A DNA stretch of 64,000 nucleotides from Arcuatula senhousia (lineage: Eukaryota > Mollusca > Bivalvia > Mytilida > Mytilidae): assembly GCA_963971305.1 (NCBI GenBank), contig CAXARO010000256.1, forward strand, positions 25,082 to 89,081, given 5' to 3'. Below are positions 1-12,039 of this stretch, one piece after another; positions within the stretch are counted from its first letter, which is position 1; every line of letters begins with the position of its first letter. The notes beneath the pieces are model-generated. The model made no database searches. It was not told the origin of the DNA and was given only the letters and a program-made list of their open reading frames with translations. The position numbers and the translations under genes were made by a program.

Positions 1-185
1 ACTGTCATAATTTGAAATAAATTGTTGGGGATGCATGAAATTTTAATATGCAATTTCTTTAATAGCACTAAACCGTTTAGCAGTTTGTGGAGTTATTTCG
101 TTATAAAAAATGTCGACGGACAGATGAACAGACGAATGGACAGATAGAAAGACAGACCCCTGCAAAAGTTTAAATCAGCTCATTT
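1..185. other. Non-coding, AT-rich, short GACA-rich tract
   Basis: No coding frame is seen. A stretch near 112-160 is rich in GACA/GACG steps of the kind that recurs beside the repeat elements of this window, so it may be the edge of a decayed repeat. Confidence 0.4.
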
Positions 186-426
186 AACAGAATAAAGGTA
201 ATAACAAATCTACCAAACTAGAATGATCAATCTCATAGTCCAGAAAAAACGACAAAAACGAATCAGTCATACCGGATAATTGGTGGATCGCAATGGTCCT
301 GACTTGGTACAGGCATTTTAAACGAAATGGTGGGTTAAACCAGGTTTTATGGCGCCAAGCCTCCCTCTTCCATTGCGATCTTAGGATCCGGTAATGACCA
401 TAGAACACAACATAGTTGTGAGACAC
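186..426 (+). repeat. Dispersed repeat G, copy 1
   Basis: First of five copies of a roughly 230 bp dispersed sequence (others near 21.5, 41.1, 49.6 and 57.4 kb). All lie in the same orientation. The core reads GATCGCAATGGTCCTGAC, then a TGGGTTAAACCAGGTTTTATGG block, then CCATTGCGATC. The 11 bp ends at 286-296 and 370-380 are perfect inverted complements, so the transcript could form a stem around a loop of about 73 nt. No protein is encoded. It may be a SINE- or MITE-type element; the class is not established. Confidence 0.7.
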
Positions 427-2744
427 AGTAGGGACTCCTACCTACAGCTACATCGTTAGACTACTTCACTTTTCATATTGACATTGAAGTTTTTCTCCTT
501 TTGATATTTTAGGTTTTGATGTCTTCTTATATTTTCTTTCTAAATCTTAAAAAAGTGGAAAGCGCCTCGAATTTTCCTTTTCAAATCATAAGGGTTAAGA
601 GCGTCTCAAACAAGTCCTTGCCCATGCGGAGTCTCGTAGAAGTGCAAGCGTGTCGGTAAAAGTCTACGAAAGAGCTGTCAGAAACCTGACATCGGACAGG
701 CCGCTTTGCCCACAAAGATACTAGGAATTCGCCGTTTAAATTGCTTTTACATTATTAATTTTTACATTGGGCTTAGCTTTCTAGTAAAAAAAGGTGTGAG
801 CGTCAGGCGGTAAAATGTGACAGCCCTGCCATAAAGAATGTCAGCTTTATCGGGCAATAATGTGGAAAACGTGACTGCAAACCTTTGTGGTGCACCGTGT
901 TGGGCAAATTGGATGTCACGTTCCTCGCACGGTCTAGATAAGAGTATCGCCTGCAGGGGATGGGGATAAATTGTCTGATCCTACCTATTGCTCCTTGTTC
1001 CCGTTGCAGTTAAAACTATCATCCTCAATTGACCTTTTTATTTCATGATCATTTTATCGCCACTTTAATGTCTGTCTCACTAAAGCAATTTGTATCTAAC
1101 AACTGAGCATTGAGTTTATGAAACATGCCTAAAACCCATTTTGTTTGTCCCAATTGTGTCTTAATTCGCCTGGTTTTGAAAAACAAGCTTTTATGTTTAA
1201 GTAAAGGCAATAAGCTTAAACCATAGATAGCATGCGTACATTTGTGCATATGAATTAAGAAATTTGATGGAAAATGAAGAAAAAACACACACAGAAAACC
1301 AAATAGTACAAAATGTATCAGGAACTTGTCCTGCGAGAGTATATATTTAACCGATTTTTTTCTACCGATAGAAGTCCTGAATTCTTGCCAATGATGTTTG
1401 TTTATAATTATGCATAAGCTGCGTATCATATTACCTCCTGATACCATAAACATTGTAATACAGTATTGTTTATTTGTGAAAAAAATATTTGTTTTTTTGT
1501 TTTCATGTATATACTGGTATCTATTCGACCGTTTTTCAAAATTTGGTAAAATTTTAAAATCAAGCACGAAAATAATTGAATGACTTCCTTCACTAAACAT
1601 GACACAATATAGTAAACATAAGCTTTGACTGTCGTTTAGAAAGCTTAGAATGAACGCTAGCCCTCTTCGTCGAAGAAAAAAAGGTTCTATTCCTTTCATA
1701 AGAACTAATATACTAGTAGACTAAGTTTACTTGCAAACTTTTTAAGAGTCTCAAACTTAATTAATTGTGCTTTATGGGTTCTGTTCATGCTGTCGATGCA
1801 GGAACTATTCTGTAAAGAACTCTTGAAGTTGTCGAAATAAACCATGCCTAATGAAATTCCGCAAAATATTTTTCGTTAAAAAATTTTCAAAGTGAGCTAG
1901 TAAGTTGGTGTTTTATGCCGTTGCAACATTTTATAGGTATATAGAGGCGAAGAACATGAAAAGGATGATAAAATGAATATCAAATGATGATTAGAGACAT
2001 TGGGGTGGGGGATGGTAGGTGGGCAGTAAATTTTGAAAGGGAAGGTTGGTATGGAGCTGGTTAAGCTTATGTGGCGCACAATTTGGTGGTCCACAAAGGA
2101 TATTTGACGTGCATTAAGCGTAGAACACTGTACAAACTTTGACTCACTATGGTCAGAGGTCAAGCTTCCCGGATTAATGATCTGACAATCTCCGCGGACG
2201 AGGGCCACCCTGTTGAGCCTCCTATGGTACATACTTGATCGCTCTGTGGACTAAGTTCTAACCCGATGTCAGAATCCAAAGACCCTTAGGCACCTCTTTA
2301 GACAAGCCTGGCTCTTCTGTGGACCTATTCGTCACCAGGGTCCCGCGCGGGACTATTTTTACTAGAAGGCACAATGCAAAAATTAAACAATGTAAAAGCA
2401 AAACGGCAAATGAAATAAAATACAGAAAAGACTATAATCATATTTTATGTATTCCACATGACATTGGTCCATTTGTATCAATAATTTAAGTCATTATGCC
2501 ATTTAAAAAATACAAATACTTTCACGATAAAAATATAAGACTGTTTTATTTATCAACTGGATCCAGTTCTTGCCTTATCGCTTTTCATCTCAACATAGTA
2601 TTTCACAATGCAACAGACATAACAGAACTTCCGTTTCTATGCCTGATATACAACAGTAAGGGGTATAAAGTGCTCGGGTCCGTTCGACTGTTCGTCCCAA
2701 ATGTTACGAGATGGGGCATTATGTCTTTTGGGAATATTCTTGTT
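427..2744. other. Non-coding stretch, no supported gene
   Basis: Nothing recognisable as a gene, RNA or repeat. A 216-codon frame on the - strand (1049-1699) has AT-driven composition and no domain that I recognise, so I do not call it a gene. The 560-960 part is less AT-rich than its surroundings but shows no clear frame. Confidence 0.4.
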
Positions 2745-2965
2745 TTGGTTTATTGTATGATTACTATCTTAAATTCTTTATTGCAAAATTACACCCATAA
2801 GGGTCAAGCAATACATAGAGTAACAAACAAACAACATATAAACAGTTTCATTAACACATTAACATCAAATAAGAAAAAAAAATCATGTAGAATTAAGAAT
2901 TAGCTGACATGGACCTGTTTCTCAAATCTAATGACTGTTGAATAACGTCACACAGATCACTATCA
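2745..2965 (-). repeat. Dispersed repeat H, copy 1 (retroelement-like 3' end)
   Basis: Shares the tract from AGGGTCAAGCAATAC through GCTGACATGGACCTGTTTCT and GACTGTTGAATAA to CACACAGATCA with 10345-10537. Read on the - strand it ends in TTTTGCAATAAAG, which looks like a polyadenylated 3' tail. A retroposon origin is an inference. Confidence 0.55.
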
Positions 2966-4408
2966 GATTAATGTACATGTAGAAGATGGGGGGTTGACGC
3001 CATAAAACATGGTATAACGCACCATTTCGTTCGAAATGCCTATACAAGTCAATACCGTTTTTGTCTTCGATTGGCCATCGAGATTTATCATTCCAGTTCG
3101 GTAATTTTGCTATAATTACCTTTTTCTCACAATATTAACACCTTTCCCATTTAAAATATTCATGTATGCTCATCAACGTGCAACAAGTGTTTCTTTAAAA
3201 GGTAAAGCGATATTTTCAATATATTATAATATTTTCAAAACGTTTAGATATTGTAGATAATTTTTCAGTTGGATGGTTTTAATATAAAGTTGTTTGATAT
3301 TAAATCGGAATTGTCGTATTTGATGACGAAGCCCTCACATAAAGGGAATGGTGAAATTAGGGATGTAAATACTATATGGTAAGAATGTAGAATATGTTAA
3401 TTATGGTTCGAATTATTTCTTTAATTTTGTGAAAGGTTTTTATTCTCCGATTAATCTAATATAGTTTAAATCATTTTTATAGAAACACTGGTGCATGACG
3501 AAGGCTGCTGGCTGTTGTCAATTGAAGACTTTAAAATGTCACAAATATAAGTGGCATGTCGTTTCAAACAAAAGTACGAGATTCAAACAAACTTTAGCAC
3601 TCGAATCCAAATAATAATGTTAATATATCCTGTCTTTTGACAGAATTGAAATTGCCAACTGGTCTTGAGACAGCCATCCAGAAATAAACTAAAAGCATGC
3701 ATACAATGTACTTTAAAAGTTCTACATGTAAGTTGAAAATGTTTAGTTGAGTTATACTGTAGCACAACTGTTTCTATGCTTAGAATGTGCATATTTGACT
3801 TTTCTACAAAACCATACATTTTCTTATCTTAAACTGCAACTTAAAAAAAAAATAAGCCAATATTACTGACAATGAAGCTCAAAGACTTACCAAGAGCGAC
3901 AGAAAAAAACATTTATAATTTGAAAATAAAATTATAAAATTCAAACCTTTTTTGACATACTCGACATAAGAAAAAAATATGTGTTTTAGTCATGCTATGT
4001 AATAATTATACATGAATTTACTTTTTATTTTTTCAGTCATTATTTATATTTTATTTTATAGCTTAATGTTCAAAATGATATGGAGTATACCAAATGATTG
4101 AAGGTATACGGGTATCTTAATTTAAATCATCTTGTCGAAATACATGTAAACTTCCTATCTGCCCTCAAGGCACAAAATTTTAAAATTTACTACCAAATTT
4201 TAAATACTGACTTTATTTTATGGTACAGTCTTTGATATAAGTATATTGTAAGTCATTCGGATCATCATAAGTGAAGCCATTGAAATCACATGGCCATATA
4301 TTAACAGCACTGTAAAGTATTTTTTTATCTTTATATATGGTTCCCCTAAATTTACTAAATGGGTCGGGTAAGAGCTATTTGCATAGCGTAAGTATTTTAT
4401 GAAAATTA
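2966..4408. other. Non-coding stretch
   Basis: AT-rich DNA without coding frames or recognisable elements. A short piece near 3490-3530 resembles part of dispersed repeat O (40.5 and 50.6 kb). Confidence 0.4.
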
Positions 4409-4413
4409 TCAAA

Positions 4414-4504
<91 letters not shown>

Positions 4505-4505
4505 A
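4409..4505. repeat. (AAAT)n microsatellite
   Basis: An uninterrupted run of about 24 AAAT/AAATA units. Two - strand open frames overlap it only because a tetranucleotide run without stops reads through as repeated Phe-Ile-Tyr-Leu; they are not genes. Long pure runs like this are usually length-polymorphic. Confidence 0.97.
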
Positions 4506-4974
4506 CATATCATACAACTCACCTCTGTATGCGTGCAATCTCCGTATACAGTAGATAGTTTAAGAATACTGACTCTAAAGTCTTTGAGTCGCAGCAAGGA
4601 TTTGCCACTTTTGAAAATGTTTGGAGTACCAAGTATTGTGATTGATTTCGATGGAGGTTTGATCTGAAATCTACAATGTAAGAGAATAGCGTGTCGGGTC
4701 AAATTCCCGTCAAATAATGTGGTGATGTCTTTAACACTACGTAACTAGCCAATTCCGAACATATAATTATAAAAACGAACTTTTTTGAAAGGGAGTTTTA
4801 ACTGTATATTAAAATTAATTTGTAGGTCAGTACCTCTAAAGCTTTTGTCTTAACATGCATTTATATGAAGCCGCACTACATGTAATTCTAACGTTATACA
4901 TATGCAATGTTTGGTTATATCAACTTAAGGAAAAATATTTTTATTACATGTTTTTGTCTGCTCCATTAATGGTC

Positions 4975-5285
4975 TGAAACCTATGGGGCCGACACTTCCT
5001 GTATATAGAACGTGCCGCTTGAAAAGGTACAATTTTTCAAATTTGGAATATTTGATTAGATGGGGATCCATTGTTCAATTTAGTTATTTGGTAAATTTAT
5101 TGTACAAGTACCAACATACATTGTTCTGTTTTATATTCTGTAATGTCTGTAAGATATCTATATGTATTACATGTAACTCAATCATTATCTTTTTTCTTAT
5201 ATCTGTTTATTTGTTGCTCATGCTGCCCTTAGGGGCCCTTGATTGGACAATAAAATATGTTCTATGTTCTATGTTCTATACCACA
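4975..5285 (+). mobile_element. LINE-like 3' terminal fragment
   Basis: The stretch ends in CCCTTGATTGGACAATAAA, then three tandem copies of the heptamer TGTTCTA. An AATAAA followed by short tandem 3' repeats is the usual tail of CR1/L2-type non-LTR retrotransposons. The frame across it (4983-5294) is too degraded and low in complexity to be a protein. No reverse transcriptase remains, so this is a 5'-truncated remnant. Assignment to a clade is tentative. Confidence 0.5.
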
Positions 5286-6274
5286 GAGATTTGACCACAA
5301 TGCTAATGCTAATTATATGACAAGCCCACAACATCTAATGAGCATTGATGGAAGACGAGTTTCAAGAAGAACAAGAAAACAAATGCACTTTTTCCTATAC
5401 CCGGTTCCTATATGCAAACAAGTGTAAAAGTGTATGATAGCTGTAGATAAAATATAAAAGATAATTTTTTATATGATTAGTTCTCAGTGTCAATTATGGG
5501 ATAAGGGTGATTTTTGGGGTTAAAATATAATAGAAGGAATATTATTTTCAAATTCAAAATATATGAAAAGGTTGGGGTTCCATAATCCAAGCAGCACTCC
5601 TTTCCATGTGAGCCCACACCGCTTTCCCTCTGAAGTTTAAGTCAGAGTTATCGATCTTTGTACATTATTCCAGTTACCCGTACATGTAGTGCAGAAAGGC
5701 AGTTTAAACGATGCCGTATAGTTTAAAATTGTGGGTAAGATTAAAATACCAATGTCATGCGGACAAAAATGTATTTGATGGAGCCTTATACATATAGTTA
5801 GACAGAAATGCACATTAAACGTTTCGTGACGGTTTTGGGCAACAAAAAAAATTGTAAGTTTGACTGGATCTATGATTACAGTGGTACAAACCCTTTTGAT
5901 AGGGAAAACCCCTCCGACGTTGTCAAATTCATCAGGCCCTCTTATCAGGAAAAGTTAGAGATGAGTTGGATGAGTTGACGGGTGAGTTGGAGTTGTTGAA
6001 AAAAAAAGTATCAACAGCTATGACACTGGCCGTGTCGCATTTGATAACTAGTATAAGTTTAGAAAAAAAAATACATTTAAGATATTACCTATTTTCCGGT
6101 ACATCCAGCGTCAAGGTGCGGCATAAAATGCACCATTCAAGTCATGAATCTATTATCCAAAGCAAAGGCCTTTCGGACTTTTAAAAATTTTGTTTCATAA
6201 TAAGATAATTTCCAATATGTAAAACAAATCAAGCACTCCATTATTTAAACGTACTTCTAAAATATGGAGAAATA
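5286..6274. other. Non-coding stretch
   Basis: No feature recognised. The 72-codon frame at 5966-6184 has no family resemblance and is probably chance. Confidence 0.4.
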
Positions 6275-6476
6275 AATAGGAATTGAAATGCATAACGGAA
6301 AAATGCGGAATAATTTTTCAAGTTCATTTATGTAACAGGTCGAAGAGATAATGTTTACATCCAACTTTTGGCCAATTGTTTTTGAGAGAACATAAATAAC
6401 TATGATCACGGGTGCTTTTTAAGAAATAATTCAACAAAAACTGACTCGCAAAACAAATGTTAAAAATGGGCGGTGA
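6275..6476 (+). repeat. Dispersed repeat J, copy 1
   Basis: About 200 bp that aligns collinearly with 31206-31411. Shared blocks include GTTCATTTATG, AACAGGTCGAAGA, CCAATTGTTTTTGA and AAAAACTGACTCGC. No coding content. The class is unknown. This copy lies about 720 bp before family A element A1, while the second copy lies directly between two family A elements. Confidence 0.7.
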
Positions 6477-6540
6477 AAAAATTTGTTGGTCTATTCGCAT
6501 CAGTATCAGATAAAAGTTAAGGTATATAAGGCAACAATTT

Positions 6541-6660
6541 TCCCCGGGGGGAGCATTGACCAGTAAGGAGATTTAAGTGTTATGTTTTCCATTATTTTGT
6601 CCATTGACCAATGCACCGAATGAAATAGAAGTCAAAATGTGGAACATAACACTACTTTAT
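6541..6660. repeat. Imperfect palindrome followed by C and A runs
   Basis: AGTGTTATGTTTTCCATTATTTTG-like sequence (6576-6600) is mirrored by CAAAATGTGGAACATAACACT (6633-6653). Homopolymer C and A runs follow at 6704-6730. Possibly a small foldback element. Confidence 0.4.
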
Positions 6661-7199
6661 TTACAAGAATTTATCCATGCCAAAAAAAAAAAATAACGCT
6701 TAACCCCCCCCCCCCCCAAAAAAAAAAAATTGGTATTGACAAAATATCAGCGAGGAAGTTAAAGAAATATGTTTATGCATAACTTACACTAATTAATGTT
6801 GAGAACTTTCCTATAAAAACGTCTAAAAAAGTTTAAATAGTTTATCCCATTTGAAAGGTCGTTGTTTTATTTTAAAATGACAAATACAAAGAAGAAGGAA
6901 AGATTTTCTTCTTAATCTGACCTCATCAGTTTATTATTAGTGGAAATAAAGAGTGTACTTTTCATTTTCACATTTTCATTCCAATCTATACTGTCCCATA
7001 AACAACAATGCTCTTTCTATGGAGACATTATGCTTTTAATAACAGTTATTGGGTAGAACAATTATTAAAAAGTATAAAAGGTTTTGTTCTAGGCAAAATA
7101 TGTAAGATTTTTGGGATGGGTTTAGTTTGGCTTGGAAAAGCTGAATTTGCTACGTGTTCCTTATATAAAATTGTACAAAAAGCCCCCCCCCCCTTTTTT

Positions 7200-9190
7200 T
7201 AGCTCCATGAGGAGGTCCATGTGAGCTATTACCATCACTTGGCGTCCGTCGTCGTCGTCGTCGTCTGTCGTCTGTCGTCGTCGTCTGTTAACAATTTTTC
7301 AAAAATCTTCTCCTCTGAAACTACCCAACAGAATTTAATGAAACTTGGTATGATTGATCCTTAGGGTGTCCTGCACCAAACTTGTGTTTTGATTTTTGAT
7401 CCGTTAAAAAACATGGCCGCCGTTACTAAAAATAGACTAGGGGGGTCAGACTACTGTTTTTGGCTTATAAATCAAAAAGTATAAGAGATAGAGGAAATCT
7501 GAGGCCACGCTACTGATTCAGCATCAAAAGCTCTACAAAAGTCTCCATTTGGTCAAAGTTGTCAGATGACCCCTTATAAGGGTTACGACCCCTTGAAGGT
7601 GAAAAATAGCATTTTTTCATGTTTTTGGCCTACAGAATGAAAACTATTGCAGATAGAGATTAGCTGTTGCTTGCTTAAATGTTCAGCTCATTTAACTCTA
7701 CAAAAGTCTCCATAGGGTCGAAGTTGTCAGATGACCCCTTATAGGGGTTACGGCCCCTTAAAGGTGAAAAATAGCCATTTTTCATGTTTTTGGTCTACAG
7801 AATGAAAACTATTGCAGATAGAGATTAGCTGTTGCTTGCTTAAATGTTCAGCTCATTTAGCTCTACAAAAGTCTCCATAGGGTCGAAGTTGTCAGATGAC
7901 TCCTTATAGGGGTTACGGCCCCTGAAAAATAGCGTTTTTTCATGTTTTTGTCCTACAGAATGAAAACTATTGCACATAGAGATTAGCTGTTGCTTACTTA
8001 AATGTTCAGCTCATTTAGCTCTACAAAATTCTCCATAGGGTCGAAGTTGTCAGATGACCCCTTATAGGGGTTACGGCCTCTGAAAAATAGCGATTTTTCA
8101 TGTTTTTGTCCTACAGAATGAAAACTATTACAGATAGAGATTAGCTGTTGCTTGCTTAAATGTTCAGCTCATTTAGCTCTACAAAATTTTCCATAGGGTC
8201 GAAGTTGTCAGATGATCCCTTATAGGGGTTACGGCCTCTGAAAAATAGCGATTTTTCATGTTTTTGGCCTACAGAATGAAAACTATCCCAGATAGAGATT
8301 AGCTGTTGCTTGCTTAAATGTTCAGCTCATTTAGCTTTACAAAATTCTCCATAGGGTCGAAGTTGTCAGATGACCCCTTATAGGGATTACGGCCCCTGAA
8401 AAATAGCGATTTTTCATGTTTTTGTCCTACAAAATGAAAACTATTGCAGATAGAGATTAGCTGTTGCTTGCTTAAATGTTCAGCTCATTTAGCTCTACAA
8501 AATTCTCCACAGGGTCGAAGTTGTCAGATGACCCCTTATAGGGGTTACGGCCTCTGAAAAATAAAGATTTTTCATGTTTTTGGCCTACAGAATGAAAATT
8601 GTTGCACATAGAGATTAGCTGTTGCTTGCTTAAATGTTCAGCTCATTTAGCTCTACAAAATTCTCCATAGGGTCGAAGTTGTCAGATGATCCCTTATAGG
8701 GGTTACGGCCCCTGAAAAATAGCGATTTTTCATGAATTTGGCCTACAGAATGAAAACTATTGCAGAAAGAGATTAGCTGTTGCTTGCTTAAATGTTCAGC
8801 TCATTTAGCTCTACAAAATTCTCCATAGTGTCGAAGTTGTCAGGTGACCCCTTACAGGTGTTACGGCCTCTGAAAAAAGCGATTTTTCATGTTTTTGGCC
8901 TACAGAATGAAAACTATTGCAGATAGAGATTAGCTGTTGCTTGCTTAAATGTTCAGCTCATTTAGCTCTACAAAAGTCTCTATAGGGTCGAAGTTGTCAG
9001 ATGACTCCTTATAGGGGTTATGGCCCCTTATAGGTGAAAAATGGTGTTTTTGGCCTTTAGAATGAAAACTATTGCAGGTAGAGAAAAGCTGTTGCTTGCT
9101 TAAATGTTCAGCTCATTTAGCTCTACCAAAGTATAGGGTCAACATCAAGACCAGGTGAGCGATTCAGGCTCCTGGGAGCCTCTTGTTTTT
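7200..9190 (+). mobile_element. Family A tandem-cored element A1
   Basis: The largest family A copy. It opens with an imperfect hairpin (TAGCTCCATGAGG ... CATGTGAGCTA), then a GTC/CGT microsatellite (7247-7289) and GTTAAC. Nine to ten core units follow with a regular 158 bp period; the motif GTCGAAGTTGTCAGATGA recurs at 7717, 7882, 8040, 8198, 8356, 8514, 8672, 8830 and 8987. It closes with CAGGTGAGCGATTCAGGCTCC and a GGCTCC-TG-GGAGCC hairpin before TCTTGTTTTT. It has no open frame, so it is non-autonomous. The layout resembles Helitron/Helentron-type or bivalve pearl-type elements (inference). Confidence 0.85.
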
Positions 9191-9297
9191 CAAAGGGACA
9201 TCGTGTAATTTATAATTGTCATGTAGATTTTTTTGGCGTTAATAAAATCAGAACCCCTGTCATCCTGAAATAGAGGTAACCCCTTTCGAATATTTAT

Positions 9298-9412
9298 GGA
9301 CACACCCCATCCCTCCCAGTTCCATTACAAAAATCACCTCCGTGTATGCTTAATGTCCCTTCTTCTTTCTGTACATTTAAGCGTATTTTGTTATAACAAA
9401 CCACCTCTATCT
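9298..9412 (+). repeat. Dispersed repeat K, copy 1
   Basis: Matches 10238-10350: both carry TCTGTACATTTAAGCGTA and GTTATAACAAACCACCT after a CT-rich block. Non-coding, class unknown. Confidence 0.6.
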
Positions 9413-10204
9413 TTGTTTAAAATGGTGTGTCATTATATACCTATAAACAACTTAAAAAGTTGACCTTTAAACTTTCGCATAATGAATACATGTAATACAC
9501 ACCCACCCGAAAATCATGAATAACTCTGGTGTGAAATAATGCATGGATTTTAAAATTCGATCTTCCGGTTAGGAACTTGTTAATTTCTTCTAAAATTGAT
9601 CACAATGACTTGTGTATATAAGAGGTAGAGTACTATATTATTTTAGATATATGTCAAGATTGTCACATGTATACAAAGATAAACATTTCCTGGTTTTTAA
9701 ACTATATTTAATGAATACACAATTTAAATGTTTTGAAATGTTCAACTGATTGGCCTTAAATAGATTTAAATCATTTTTAACTGACAAAAAAACAGGTTTC
9801 GATATCATAGACACCGGTTCCTCTTAAAATCACACATCCTAGTAAGATGTTTATTTATTTATCATTTATCGTCCTAGTAAATATTTTGCTCGTATCAGTA
9901 CTTTGTTTGCTTAATTTATAAAACGATAAATGATAAAACAGTTGAACTTGTACAAGGGCGAATTTGTAGATAATTTTAACCCCGGGTGATGAATTCAAAT
10001 GAAATCTTGCAATGATACCGGATTTTTGCATTTGATAAGATAGAATGAAATTTTTGGGGGGATTTTTTTTAGTCTGGGGTTTGGCGAAAACTTTGAATCA
10101 ATGCCTAAAGTTTAACCATATATATAGATGTAGAAATATGAGTATCAACAAGAATAATGATGGGGAAAAAATTAATAAGAACTATACAGGTATGGAATCC
10201 TATA
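9413..10204. other. Non-coding stretch with a short hairpin
   Basis: No gene. An inverted pair TTATCATTTATCG / CGATAAATGATAA at about 9858-9940 could fold into a hairpin. Otherwise nothing is seen. Confidence 0.4.
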
Positions 10205-10537
10205 GTCATTAAATCATAATATCTTTATTGCAAAATTCTGGTCACCACCGTTCCTCCCGGTTCTCTTAAAAAAACACGTCTGTGTGTGCTTAACGTTCCC
10301 CTTTCGTTCTGTACATTTAAGCGTAAAATGTTATAACAAACCACCTTATTGCTACACCTTTTAGGGTCAAGCAATACAATCTTAAACTAACGAAATCAAT
10401 ATACAAACAATATCAATAAAACACAATAACATCACATAAAAGAACAAAAAATATCAAGTATAATGATGCATTAGCTGACATGGACCTGTTTCTCAATTCT
10501 AATGACTGTTGAATAAAGTCACACAGATCAGCCAACA
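10205..10537 (-). repeat. Repeat H copy 2, interrupted by repeat K copy 2
   Basis: Both flanks (TCTTTATTGCAAAATTC near 10222 and GGGTCAAGCAATAC near 10362) match repeat H at 2.75 kb. Between them lies about 110-125 bp matching repeat K at 9.3 kb, whereas in copy 1 the flanks are almost adjacent. This reads as a nested insertion of K into H. Confidence 0.5.
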
Positions 10538-11110
10538 TAATGAACAGCCTAAAAACAGACATCAACGTTTGTGATAGTTTAATTGAATCTTAGATTTTAC
10601 CGGAATTCGAACTGTTCTACACAAGTTGGTAAATCTATGATATTTCACCAATCAAGCCGAATACACGAAGTAGAAGTAGAGAAATGTTGTAATACTGTTA
10701 GCGAGCTCAAATCCGAGTTCAATGCAATTTCTCAATCCTTCATGTAAAATTGCATCACTAAATAAGTTTAGGAGGAGCTCTACCTACGATATATATGAGA
10801 TATAATATGGACAGACTGACGCGGGGATGCTTGTATAACCCTGACCGAATGATATTTGCCGGGGGGGGGGGGTAATGAATGGAAGCATTCCACGACATTG
10901 TGTAAATTTTTATATGTTTATGATGTAGATCGAAATTGACATCAAGGGTAGTTGTTCTTGCACTAGTATTTGTTTTAGGGAGGGGGCATAGCAAGACCTA
11001 TTCATACTGCATTTTGATCACGACTCTCTCGTTGTTGGTATAGATATAACTTCTTGGGACACAGGTTATTTACTGGTATTTATTCTATAGAAATTTCAAT
11101 TTCAACAATT
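10538..11110. other. Non-coding stretch with G run
   Basis: No gene supported. A run of 12 G lies near 10860. The 78-codon - strand frame across it is not convincing. Confidence 0.35.
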
Positions 11111-11500
11111 TTACACAGGGAAATTTTGTTCGCGTGAAATTCACATGAAGTTAACGTGAAATACACGTGGAAAACTTAACGTGAATTTCACGTTAAACGA
11201 GCAATTTAACGTGAAGTTCACGTGAATTTCACGTGAAATTTTTAATGTTCTATAACTTTCATGCAATTCTACAAATATCGAGGAAAAAATTCTCATTTTT
11301 CAGCATTTTCATGTGAAATTCACGTGAAAAAGTTAACGTGAAATTCACGTGAGTTTCACATGATATTAACGCCAATTTCACGTGACATTCATGTTAAATA
11401 CATTTCACGTGAAATTCACGTTAAATTGCTCGTTTAACATGAAATTCACGTTAACCCTGATTTCACGTAAATTTCACGTGAACAAAATTTCCCTGTGTAA
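11111..11500. mobile_element. 390 bp foldback MITE packed with CACGTG
   Basis: Ends are perfect inverted repeats (TTACACAGGGAAATTTTGTT at 11111 and its complement ending at 11500). Similarity continues inward through the GTTAAACGAGCAATTTAACG block and its mirrored partner, so the arms exceed 100 bp. The interior iterates TTCACGTGAA-like words, with eight CACGTG sites. Flanking TA on both sides would fit a Tc1/mariner-type TA target duplication, but this is ambiguous. It lies about 540 bp upstream of the GCNT start codon. Whether it works as an E-box cluster is unknown. Confidence 0.85.
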
Positions 11501-12010
11501 TGGTATATGAAAAAACAAGAGGAGAATATGGTAGACAACAGTCTAATCCTTATCTGCTGTTTACTATTTTCTACCTATTGTCCCTTCTTTGTTAAATATC
11601 GTACACTGTTTTTTTTTTTCTGGACTGTCTTCAGATTTCCTTACATGGTAAGACAGTATGAATCAATCACTCAAAAAGGAGTCCAATCCGAACGAGTTAC
11701 TTATATATCTTTATGAATTAACCTCAGACTAAAATATTTAAATTGCTCTTTTACATCCAATTCGGTAAATAGTAAGATACAACAAAGCAAACACACATAT
11801 AACATAGACAATAATATTCATCCTATCCTCAGTTCTGGAGACTGTATAATTAAGGTTTTTCAGCGAGTAGTATCAAGACAGACACCCCTGTAGCGCGACG
11901 GACGGACGGAGTGGCCCGACTTCTAGACCTGCTTTCGCGTTCGGCGACGCAAGTATAAATGGTTATGCCGTTTGAACAATATATACTTAACTAAAATTTC
12001 TCTCTTTCAG

Positions 12011-12039
12011 GCTATGAGTGATGGTTTCTGTTGTATGGA
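12011..12039 (+). promoter_or_regulatory. GCNT 5' leader: acceptor site and overlapping uORFs
   Basis: A polypyrimidine tract and CAG at 12001-12010 form a good splice acceptor, so an untranslated first exon probably lies upstream. In the leader an ATG at 12014 opens a nine-codon uORF whose TGA (12041-12043) overlaps the main ATG (12040-12042) as ATGA. A second upstream ATG at 12021 opens another out-of-frame uORF that runs into the gene. An in-frame TGA at 12019 rules out a longer main frame. Such leaders usually lower translation or rely on reinitiation; this is an inference here. Confidence 0.55.

Noticed and set aside
1049..1699. 216-codon - strand frame, the longest outside genes and repeats apart from GCNT
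   Set aside because: Composition follows the AT-rich DNA, there is no recognisable domain or signal, and an open + strand frame overlaps. A transcript would be needed to revive it.
4218..4702. Two overlapping - strand frames rich in Phe-Ile-Tyr-Leu
   Set aside because: Both are produced by the (AAAT)n microsatellite.
7247..7290. CRISPR-like or satellite array reading of the 7.2-9.2 kb region
   Set aside because: Units are head-to-tail 158 bp with no unique spacers and lie between element-specific hairpin ends, so it is a tandem-cored mobile element.
12031..12039. Extending GCNT to a TTG three codons upstream
   Set aside because: TTG is not a normal start in eukaryotic nuclear genes, and ATG at 12040 directly precedes a good type II anchor.
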